A DNA stretch of 5,171 bases from Acidobacteriaceae bacterium (lineage in GTDB: Bacteria > Acidobacteriota > Terriglobia > Terriglobales > Acidobacteriaceae). The notes under the pieces were generated by a model, which saw nothing but the letters and a program-made list of their open reading frames with translations, was not told the origin of the DNA and did no database searches. Positions 1 to 5,171 of this stretch are shown here, piece by piece. Both the position numbers and the translations under genes were made by a program. Each line of letters starts with the position of its first letter. Within the stretch, counting starts at the first letter, position 1. The DNA lies in assembly GCA_003140785.1 (NCBI GenBank), contig PLKY01000199.1:35487-40657 (forward strand), written 5' to 3'.

Positions 1-10
1 GCGCAGATCT

Positions 11-2452
11 TCAGGGATGTAGCGCGGGCGAAGCGGTACTTCCGATTGCGCGCGGATGTGTGATTGGCAGCGTCTTCATTCCGGCTGCCGAAACCACGCG
101 AAGTGAGGCAGGCTGAGGCTGCAATCCTGCCAGAGGCACAGATTCCGGCTTTCCTGGAGCGGCCTCGGCGGCTTGATTCATGGGAGTATCGTGCTGGTCG
201 GCAAGAAACTGCTCGTCGTCTTTTCCGGCAATCGCTGCGCGCATGAATGTAATCCAGATGGGCAGAGCCGCACGAGCGCCAGTTTCCTTTTCACCCAACG
301 ATTGACGGCTGTCGAAACCAACCCACACGCCGCACGTGACCGACGGCGAAAAGCCCAGGAACCATGCGTCGGTGAAGTCGCTTGTGGTGCCGGTTTTGCC
401 TCCCAGGGGATGCTGAAGCGCGGCGACTGCGGCTCCCGTGCCGTGCTCGGTGACGGCGCGAAAGAGCACCATCATGGAGCGCGCGGTCTGTTGCGAGATG
501 ACTGGGTTGATCTCCGGCCGGTCCTGCCACAGCACGATGCCGTCGGAGTTCGAGACCTTGCGGATGAGGCGTGGCGTGACGCGAATGCCGTCATTGGGAA
601 AGACGGAGTAAGAATCGACCTGCTGTTGGAGGGTGATTTCAGCCGCGCCCAGCGCCACGGGCAAATAGGCGGGGATGTCGGAAGTGACGCCGAATCGATG
701 GACCGTTTCGATAACTTTGTGAATGCCGACCCGAGCGGCGAGTTTGACCGCGGGAATGTTGCGCGATTCCGCGAAGGCATTGAGGAGGGTCATCGGGCCC
801 TTGAAGTCGTTTTCGTAGTTGTGCGGCGTGTAGGTGCCAAAGCTGACCGGCGCATCGACGATGATGTCCGTTGGTTTCGCGCCTTCCTCAAACGCGGTCG
901 TGTAGACGTAGGGTTTGAAGCTTGATCCGGTCTGCCGTTCAGCCTGCGTTGCGCGATTGAATTGAGAGAGCGCAAAATCGCGCCCGCCGACCATCGCCAG
1001 CACGTCGCCACTCGTGTTGTCCATCGCGAAGAGCGATCCCTGCGTCCCGGAATCCTGTTCGAGCATTGCTCGGCGCGCAATGCCTTCCACCGCATCGGTG
1101 AGGTGGATATAAATGACATCGCCGGGCTTGACGAGCGCGTCGGCGTAGCGCTCGCCTGTCCATTGCCAATCCGCGGGCAGAAGGACGACATCGCCTTCGC
1201 CGATGCGGGCATGAATCTCAAGCGGCATCACCCGAGTCACGACGGCGTGCACATAGTCGCCGGGGCCGCTGGGGACGGCCCAGTCGGGGTGCCGATAATG
1301 TTCAATCGTGACGCCGTTGGCGAGGACGTTTTCGAGCTTGCCCTTCCAGCCATGGCGGCGTTCGTAGGCTGCCAAGCCATCTGGCACCGCGTGGTTCGCT
1401 ATTTGCTGGAGACTGAGATCGAGAGTGGTTTCGACACGGAGACCTGCCGCGTGGACTTCATCTGAGCCGAATCGCTTTTCGAGTTCGCGGCGTACTTCTT
1501 CCTGGAACCATGGAGCTACCGAGGCATCGGGCTGCGAAATGTGCAGACCAAGTGGTGTCTGGCGAGCTTCCTCAGCCTGCTGGTGCGTGATGTCGCCGTC
1601 GGACTCCATTTCGCTGAGCACTAGATTGCGCCGGCGCAGAGCCTTATCCGGATAGAGCAGCGGCGAATAGGCTACGGGACCCTTGGGCAGGCCCGCAAGC
1701 AGCGCTGCCTCGGTAAGCGTCAGGTCCTTGGCGTGTTTCGAAAAGTAAAACTCCGACGCGGCCTCAAACCCATACATGCCGCTGCCCAGGTAGATCTGAT
1801 TTCCATAGAGCGTGAAGATCTGCTGCTTGGTGAAGGCGCGTTCGATTTGAATGGCGAGATAGGCTTCCTGCAGTTTGCGGGCAGCGGTGCGCTCCGAAGA
1901 AAGAAAAAGATTGCGTGCCAGTTGCATGGTGAGCGTGGATGCACCCTGGACGCGGCCATGGCTGCGCAGGTCGTGGACTACCGCTCCGGCGATGCGCAGG
2001 ACATTGATGCCCCAGTGCGACTCAAAGCTCTTGTCTTCGATCGAAATGACGGCCTGGCGAAGGACGGGCGCGAAGTCGTCGAAGCCGATGACAACACGGC
2101 GCTCAAGTGCGAACGAACCGATGATGTGGTCGTTGCGGTCATAGAGATCGGTTGTGGTGGAAGGGTGATATCGCTCGAGATCCTGGATCTGCGGAAGATC
2201 GACAGAATAAACCAGCGTGGCTCCGGCAAGCGCCCCGGTAACGACCGCGAGGAAAAAGAGCGTGGCAAAAGCAAATTTGCCCGCCATCTTGTGCCGCCGC
2301 ACCACCGGAACCGGGTCGGGGTCGAGGCGATGGTACCGGCCGACGCCGCGCGGTTCGTAGGTCTGTTTTGGAGTGGCAGCCAAGAGCCTCAGGCCTCGTG
2401 GGCACCCCAGCGAACGCGTCGCGAACGAGTGCCAAAAGCGGTTCCAGTTCAC
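11..2452 (-). CDS. Class A penicillin-binding protein, PBP1A type (bifunctional glycosyltransferase/transpeptidase)
   Basis: This 813-residue protein polymerises lipid II into glycan strands and cross-links the stem peptides, acting from the outer face of the inner membrane. Residues 1-56 form a basic cytoplasmic tail and about 57-81 a membrane anchor. The GT51 domain follows: EDxxFxxHxG at 139-148 (catalytic Glu139), GASTLTMQL at 170-178, RKxxE at 192-196 and the YLGSGMYGFEAA stretch at 221-232. Residues about 340-460 resemble the OB-type insert of PBP1A. The transpeptidase carries SSFK at 510-513 (nucleophile Ser510), SRN at 563-565 and KTGT at 686-689. A Pro/Ala-rich tail runs from about 740 to the end. 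All catalytic motifs are present, so the enzyme should be active. The GTG start at 2450-2452 lies two codons after an in-frame stop and lacks a clear Shine-Dalgarno; TTG at 2381-2383 or ATG at 2285-2287 are possible alternatives. The family is certain; the PBP1A subtype is likely. Confidence 0.97.
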   Translation of the reverse strand: MNWNRFWHSFATRSLGCPRGLRLLAATPKQTYEPRGVGRYHRLDPDPVPVVRRHKMAGKFAFATLFFLAVVTGALAGATLVYSVDLPQIQDLERYHPSTTTDLYDRNDHIIGSFALERRVVIGFDDFAPVLRQAVISIEDKSFESHWGINVLRIAGAVVHDLRSHGRVQGASTLTMQLARNLFLSSERTAARKLQEAYLAIQIERAFTKQQIFTLYGNQIYLGSGMYGFEAASEFYFSKHAKDLTLTEAALLAGLPKGPVAYSPLLYPDKALRRRNLVLSEMESDGDITHQQAEEARQTPLGLHISQPDASVAPWFQEEVRRELEKRFGSDEVHAAGLRVETTLDLSLQQIANHAVPDGLAAYERRHGWKGKLENVLANGVTIEHYRHPDWAVPSGPGDYVHAVVTRVMPLEIHARIGEGDVVLLPADWQWTGERYADALVKPGDVIYIHLTDAVEGIARRAMLEQDSGTQGSLFAMDNTSGDVLAMVGGRDFALSQFNRATQAERQTGSSFKPYVYTTAFEEGAKPTDIIVDAPVSFGTYTPHNYENDFKGPMTLLNAFAESRNIPAVKLAARVGIHKVIETVHRFGVTSDIPAYLPVALGAAEITLQQQVDSYSVFPNDGIRVTPRLIRKVSNSDGIVLWQDRPEINPVISQQTARSMMVLFRAVTEHGTGAAVAALQHPLGGKTGTTSDFTDAWFLGFSPSVTCGVWVGFDSRQSLGEKETGARAALPIWITFMRAAIAGKDDEQFLADQHDTPMNQAAEAAPGKPESVPLAGLQPQPASLRVVSAAGMKTLPITHPRAIGSTASPALHP

Positions 2453-2689
2453 TTTTCAGAACTTGCGCCGTGAGCGTTGCTCATGCTGTCGCCATGCCGA
2501 CAAACGCCGGTCTGCGAACGAGAACCGGTCCAGGAAAAAGCGAATCAGCAAAGATTGCTCAACAGTGATGTGACTAGGAAACCTCTATTGCTTAAGGCTA
2601 GCACGCTTCGCCTGCGCTGAACTGTGCGGATGTCGTCGCAGAACCTGCCCATGCAAGATCGGGGAAAATCCGAATCTAATACGTAGCGC
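2453..2689 (-). other. Non-coding gap and probable leader of the PBP gene
   Basis: These 237 bases separate the S41 gene stop from the PBP start. No convincing reading frame with a ribosome binding site is seen, and I could not find a good sigma-70 promoter. A TTGAGC hexamer at 2557-2562 (minus strand) resembles a -35 box, but no matching -10 follows at 16-18 bases. The length suggests that the PBP gene has its own promoter here, but that is inference. Confidence 0.5.
2471..2528. repeat. Three consecutive short inverted repeats upstream of the PBP gene
   Basis: Three perfect 5-bp stems follow each other: TGAGC/GCTCA at 2471-2475 and 2479-2483 (3-base loop), TGTCG/CGACA at 2487-2491 and 2498-2502 (6-base loop), and CCGGT/ACCGG at 2507-2511 and 2524-2528 (12-base loop). 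They lie 19 to 76 bases before the annotated PBP start. They could fold in the mRNA leader or be chance in GC-rich sequence. No T-tract follows on the minus strand, so they are not classic terminators. Confidence 0.3.
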
Positions 2690-3895
2690 TTACCCGTTTT
2701 TGGCCTTAAGCAGCTCGAGCGCCTTGTTCAGCGGCTCGTCTTCCTTGGGCGAAGGCGTCACTCCCTCAAGATCATCCTCTGAGGCCTGGCCCACCTGCAC
2801 GGTGGGAGTTACCGCATCGTCCTGGATTTTCTTGCCGTCGGGGCCCTCGAACTTGGCAACCGTCAGCAACAGGGCGCCTCCATCGGGCAGCTCGATGGTC
2901 TTTTGAACCGAGCCTTCGCCGAATGTGCGTTCCCCCACCACATCGCCGCGCTTGGCGCCTTCAATGGCGTCGGCCGTCAGCTCGGCGGCGCCGTAAGTTC
3001 CACGATTGACAAGCACCGCGAGCGGAGCGGCGGTGATGAATCTCGACGAATCGGCAGCAAAGGTCTGCGTAGAGAACTTCTGCCCTTCCAGCGTCGCCAG
3101 TGTTCCCTGGTTGATGAAGAAATTGGCGAGCCGGAGACCTTCCGCCGCGTCGCCTGCAGAGCAATCGCGCAGATCGAGAAGCACCTTGTGGTTTTTGCCG
3201 GCCGACTTGAGCTTGGCGGCAATCTCATCCACGCGCGAGGTGGAGAGAACCCCGGGCTTGAGATACAGAATGGTGGAGTTGTTGTACTGCTGCTCGTTCA
3301 GAGCCGGGGTATCGGAGATCGTCCGCGTGAGGGTAACCTTGTCCGGGTCTGGCTTGCGGGGCCGTACGACCGAAAGCGCAACCGCAGTCCCGGGCTTACC
3401 TTCAAGCAGCAGTCGGATAACTGCCAAAGACAATTCCCGCGTGGATTGGTCGCCGATGGATTCAATCACGTCGCCGTCGGACAGATGCTCCTTGTCGGCA
3501 GGCGAGCCGGGCACCACGCTGACGATGGTGGCATACCCAAAGCGCTTGGAAACGGTAAGACCGATCTGCGCAACGCCGGACGACGGGCGATCTTTGTAAA
3601 TCTTGTATTCAGCGGCGGTTAGATAGCTCGAGTCGGCGTCGAGAGATTCGAGCAGGCCATGCAGCGCGCCCGTGGTGACATTGCCGATGTCGGGCGGGGT
3701 CACGTAGTCGCTCTGAATTCGCTTCAGAACCTCGGCGTAGACGTGCATCTGGTGGTAAGCGCCATCCTCTTCGCCGCCGGCGTGAACGCCAAAGAAGCCG
3801 AACTGGCCGAGGCCAAATCCGAGACCGAGCACCGCAAAGATTCCGGCGGACAGGATAAAGACAAGCCGTTGAAAGGATCGAGACACAGACACCAC
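2690..3895 (-). CDS. Exported PDZ/S41 (CtpA-family) protein, predicted inactive protease
   Basis: This 401-residue protein has the layout of a carboxy-terminal processing protease. A hydrophobic N-terminal signal or anchor spans about 11-36. A CTP-type helical region follows, with VYAEVLKRIQSDYV at 52-65 and a LLESLDADSSYL stretch at 81-92. A PDZ domain covers about 103-180, and the S41 core about 200-370. In active members the core reads GSASASE then TFGKGSVQ, with Ser and Lys 25 residues apart. Here the same places read GTYGAAE (299-305) and TFGEGSVQ (324-331), so the serine is Gly302 and the lysine Glu327; Gln331 is kept. The NPGG stretch is also altered, reading CSAG (245-248). I infer a periplasmic or membrane-bound pseudo-protease that may still bind peptides through PDZ. 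The family's usual roles are C-terminal trimming of exported proteins and control of cell-wall hydrolases. The start could be GTG at 3893-3895 or GTG at 3884-3886; the latter has a GGTGG five bases upstream. Family membership is sure; loss of activity is strongly suggested. Confidence 0.94.
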   Translation of the reverse strand: MVSVSRSFQRLVFILSAGIFAVLGLGFGLGQFGFFGVHAGGEEDGAYHQMHVYAEVLKRIQSDYVTPPDIGNVTTGALHGLLESLDADSSYLTAAEYKIYKDRPSSGVAQIGLTVSKRFGYATIVSVVPGSPADKEHLSDGDVIESIGDQSTRELSLAVIRLLLEGKPGTAVALSVVRPRKPDPDKVTLTRTISDTPALNEQQYNNSTILYLKPGVLSTSRVDEIAAKLKSAGKNHKVLLDLRDCSAGDAAEGLRLANFFINQGTLATLEGQKFSTQTFAADSSRFITAAPLAVLVNRGTYGAAELTADAIEGAKRGDVVGERTFGEGSVQKTIELPDGGALLLTVAKFEGPDGKKIQDDAVTPTVQVGQASEDDLEGVTPSPKEDEPLNKALELLKAKNG

Positions 3896-3927
3896 CAGGA
3901 CGGTCCGAAGGGGAAAAGACCGCTCAC

Positions 3928-3935
3928 ATTCTATA
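3928..3935 (-). promoter_or_regulatory. Candidate -10 box (TATAGAAT) for the S41 gene
   Basis: The minus strand reads TATAGAAT 32 bases before the annotated GTG start, inside the 94-base gap between the HD and S41 genes. It is the most AT-rich spot in that gap and sits at a suitable distance. No good TTGACA-like -35 box lies 16-18 bases further upstream, so the call is weak. It would allow the S41 gene to be transcribed separately from the HD gene. Confidence 0.3.
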
Positions 3936-3989
3936 GACGTAATGATAACCCAAGGGTGGGTAGGGAGGCAGAAATTGGGGTTCCGATGG

Positions 3990-4667
3990 TTACGCCTCGG
4001 CCCGTTTCTTCCCCGACGCGCTTTCGTTTGCCGTAACCCTGGTCAGCTCGGCAACCACGCGCTCCAATTCCTCGACAATTCGATTGGAACCGGATGCTTT
4101 GAAGATTTCCAGCAATGAGTTGAAATACCAGATCTGCAGGTCGCGGCCGCGCTTGAAGCGTTTCCAGACTTCGGGCCCGATCTTGCGGTAGTCGTCGAGA
4201 ATAGTTCTTGCGTTGTAAAGCTTGTCTGCGGCAGAGATGAGTTGCACGTCGGCAGGCTCGCTGCGCAGGCGCTTAAGATACGCTTCCTTGCGCTGTTCCC
4301 AAGGCTCCTTTTGGTTCGAATCTTCGGCCAGCGTGTCGGAAAGTCCTTCGACCATGCGCGCCACATTCGCGCCGAAACTGTACTCGATGTCCTTGAGCCG
4401 CGGTGTTCCGCCGTGGTCTTCGACCGCGTCGTGAAGCAGTGCTGCAATCACCATGTCTTCGGTGACCGGGACACGCGAATGGCCCGCTTCGCCGATCACG
4501 AGGGACGCTACGCCGAGCAGGTGCGCCATCGAAGGAATGTCAGATCCCTTGCGGCGCTCAATGTGAAGGATTCTGGCGTAATCCACGGCACGGGAAAACC
4601 TGTCGCCGAGATGGAGGATCGGCATGCGCGATTCGTCATCAGGCACGTGTTCATTTAGGGTCTTCAT
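3990..4667 (-). CDS. Stand-alone HD-domain phosphohydrolase, SpoT/MESH1-like
   Basis: This 225-residue soluble protein matches the HD hydrolase half of RelA/SpoT proteins and the single-domain MESH1 type, which remove pyrophosphate from (p)ppGpp in a metal-dependent reaction. Visible motifs are His49 (PSMAHLLGVA, 45-54), His79-Asp80 followed by Glu83-Asp84 (AALLHDAVED, 75-84), FGANVARMVEGLSD (98-111) and Asp148 (SAADKLYNAR, 145-154). These give the expected H...HD...D metal site and the ED pair. There is no synthetase, TGS or ACT domain. The usual HxxQxRK helix before the first His is altered and one residue shorter (LHIERRK, 34-40), and the usual PYxxH Tyr is Ser46, so the substrate may differ from (p)ppGpp. 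The start is ATG at 4665-4667; Met15 (4623-4625) is an alternative but has no ribosome binding site. The gene begins 24 bases after the membrane protein gene, suggesting an operon. Confidence 0.92.
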   Translation of the reverse strand: MKTLNEHVPDDESRMPILHLGDRFSRAVDYARILHIERRKGSDIPSMAHLLGVASLVIGEAGHSRVPVTEDMVIAALLHDAVEDHGGTPRLKDIEYSFGANVARMVEGLSDTLAEDSNQKEPWEQRKEAYLKRLRSEPADVQLISAADKLYNARTILDDYRKIGPEVWKRFKRGRDLQIWYFNSLLEIFKASGSNRIVEELERVVAELTRVTANESASGKKRAEA

Positions 4668-4691
4668 TAAGCCTGCGAGCCTCGCGGTCTT

Positions 4692-5024
4692 TCAGCGCCG
4701 CGTGCTCTCGCGGCTGCCCTCTATGGTGATCGGGAGCTGCTTCGTTTTCCGATACACGTTAGCGACCGCCATCGTCCAGAAAGGAACCAGATCGACTCCG
4801 GGCACGAGCTTGGCAAAGAACGATGGCAGAAACTCCCAGTGCCATCCAAGAAGTTGGACCAGCACGGCCCCAACACCGAAGTCGAGTACGTCATCGGCAG
4901 GCGAGGCCCCGCCCTGAATGAAGAGGGGAAAAATGACGACCTGGAGCGCATCCGCGATGATCGCGAGAGCCATGGCGGCTCGAAACCGCGAAACCGGCGA
5001 GATGGATAGGATGGCTTGATTCAT
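4692..5024 (-). CDS. Small integral membrane protein of unknown function
   Basis: I do not recognise a named family for this 110-residue protein. It has two or three hydrophobic segments: about 14-37 (rich in Ala, Ile, Val and Phe), about 49-70 and a weaker one at about 73-91. The loop between the first two is acidic (SPADDVLDF, 41-49). A Trp/Phe-rich stretch (GWHWEFLPSFF, 60-70) is followed by a PGVDLVPFW turn (75-83), and the C-terminal tail (92-110) is basic, so probably cytoplasmic. The ATG start at 5022-5024 has a strong GAGGAG ribosome binding site nine bases upstream, which supports a real gene. It lies just before the HD hydrolase gene with a 24-base gap, so the two are probably co-transcribed and may work together, but no function can be assigned. 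Confidence 0.78.
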   Translation of the reverse strand: MNQAILSISPVSRFRAAMALAIIADALQVVIFPLFIQGGASPADDVLDFGVGAVLVQLLGWHWEFLPSFFAKLVPGVDLVPFWTMAVANVYRKTKQLPITIEGSRESTRR

Positions 5025-5033
5025 ATCGGCCTG

Positions 5034-5039
5034 CTCCTC
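5034..5039 (-). promoter_or_regulatory. Ribosome binding site of the small membrane protein gene
   Basis: The minus strand reads GAGGAG, nine bases before the ATG at 5022-5024. It is the best Shine-Dalgarno match in the window and fixes this start. Confidence 0.65.
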
Positions 5040-5060
5040 GTCTTCGTGCTCAATTCGCCA

Positions 5061-5066
5061 ATTTTA
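5061..5066 (-). promoter_or_regulatory. Candidate -10 box (TAAAAT) of the membrane protein/HD hydrolase operon
   Basis: TAAAAT on the minus strand lies 36 bases before the start codon, leaving room for a leader of about 30 bases with its ribosome binding site. The -35 region is poor (CTGGAT or TGGATG at 18 or 17 bases). One CCCGGGAT palindrome arm lies inside the spacer, so anything bound there could affect transcription. Confidence 0.35.
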
Positions 5067-5074
5067 CGCGGCAA

Positions 5075-5111
5075 ATCCCGGGTCATCCAGGTCAGATGCA
5101 CATCCCGGGAT
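5075..5111. repeat. Inverted repeat made of two ATCCCGGG-type palindromes
   Basis: ATCCCGGG at 5075-5082 pairs perfectly with CCCGGGAT at 5104-5111. A further inner stem, CATC/GATG at 5084-5087 and 5095-5098, closes a 7-base loop. The right copy is itself a perfect 10-base palindrome (ATCCCGGGAT, 5102-5111); the left copy matches 9 of those 10 positions. Their centres are 27 bases apart. It could be a hairpin behind the tRNA gene or a pair of protein-binding sites before the operon. Only three T residues follow on the minus strand, so it is a poor intrinsic terminator. Confidence 0.55.
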
Positions 5112-5138
5112 ACCGCCTTCTACTGAATTGATTTAGTT

Positions 5139-5171
5139 TGGTGGCGGAGGGCAGGATCGAACTGCCGACCT
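5139..5171 (-). tRNA. tRNA gene, 3' part only (isotype not determinable; perhaps Val)
   Basis: Read on the minus strand, this is the end of a tRNA: variable-loop bases AGGTC (5167-5171), T-stem GGCAG/CTGCC (5162-5166 and 5150-5154) around the loop TTCGATC (5155-5161), acceptor 3' strand CTCCGCC (5143-5149), discriminator A (5142) and an encoded CCA (5139-5141). The anticodon, D-arm and 5' acceptor lie beyond the window edge. The acceptor predicts a 5' end of GGCGGAG. The variable loop and T-arm resemble some bacterial tRNA-Val genes, but that is a guess. Confidence 0.93.

Noticed and set aside
173..925. Long plus-strand open frame (250 codons) opposite the PBP gene
   Set aside because: It is antisense to the transpeptidase domain with its conserved motifs, has no recognisable domain, and looks like a GC-rich shadow frame.
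1733..2473. Plus-strand open frame (246 codons) opposite the PBP N-terminal half
   Set aside because: It overlaps the GT51 domain on the other strand, is rich in Arg/Asp/Gly without any motif, and has no supporting context.
2368..2573. Two 66-codon plus-strand frames over the PBP leader
   Set aside because: They overlap each other in different frames, lack a ribosome binding site and have no coding-like composition.
2657..2676. Possible terminator hairpin after the S41 gene (GATTCGG...CCGATC on the minus strand)
   Set aside because: The stem has a bulge and only about six pairs, and no T-tract follows.
2903..3622. Plus-strand open frames of 239 and 197 codons opposite the S41 gene
   Set aside because: Both are antisense to a clear PDZ/S41 protein and show no domain features.
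2690..3895. Calling the S41 gene an active ctpA protease
   Set aside because: The catalytic Ser and Lys positions are Gly302 and Glu327, so activity cannot be assumed despite good overall family similarity.
3945..3962. ACCC-TT-GGGT inverted sequence behind the HD gene
   Set aside because: Four pairs with a 2-base loop cannot form a stable hairpin and no T-run follows.
5139..5171. tRNA 3' end as a phage or island attachment site
   Set aside because: No integrase, second tRNA-end copy or island-like genes are visible; the neighbours look like ordinary chromosomal genes.

Overview
The window holds four complete protein genes and the 3' end of a tRNA gene, all on the minus strand. In reading direction the order is: tRNA (partial, cut by the right edge), a small membrane protein, an HD-domain hydrolase of the SpoT/MESH1 type, an exported PDZ/S41 (carboxy-terminal protease family) protein, and a bifunctional class A penicillin-binding protein (PBP1A type). 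The genome is moderately GC-rich. The style of the PBP (a short cytoplasmic tail, one membrane anchor, then a YSVDLPQ-like stretch) and of the S41 and HD proteins suggests an acidobacterium (Acidobacteriota, class Terriglobia). That is recognition by eye, not a database result. The PBP1A and an exported PDZ protein both point to a peptidoglycan-containing bacterium.

Region by region (plus-strand coordinates): 11-2452 encodes the PBP1A-type enzyme with all glycosyltransferase and transpeptidase motifs intact. 2453-2689 is a 237-base non-coding gap holding the PBP leader, with three small hairpins in a row. 2690-3895 encodes the S41-family protein. 3896-3989 is a 94-base gap with an AT-rich -10-like box. 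3990-4667 encodes the HD protein. Only 24 bases separate it from the membrane protein gene at 4692-5024, so those two probably form an operon. 5025-5138 holds that operon's likely control region, with a strong ribosome binding site, a -10-like box and two copies of an ATCCCGGG palindrome. 5139-5171 is the tRNA 3' end.

The most notable feature is that the S41 protein has lost its protease active site. The family's catalytic serine aligns with Gly302 and the catalytic lysine with Glu327, exactly 25 residues apart as in active members. The NPGG stretch is also changed. The fold, PDZ domain and export signal look intact, so this reads as a maintained pseudo-protease encoded next to a peptidoglycan synthase. 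The functional link between the two is inference from position only. The HD protein keeps its metal-binding and catalytic residues but differs from classic (p)ppGpp hydrolases near its first motif, so its substrate is open. Nothing else suggests a mobile element, defence system, CRISPR array or horizontal transfer.
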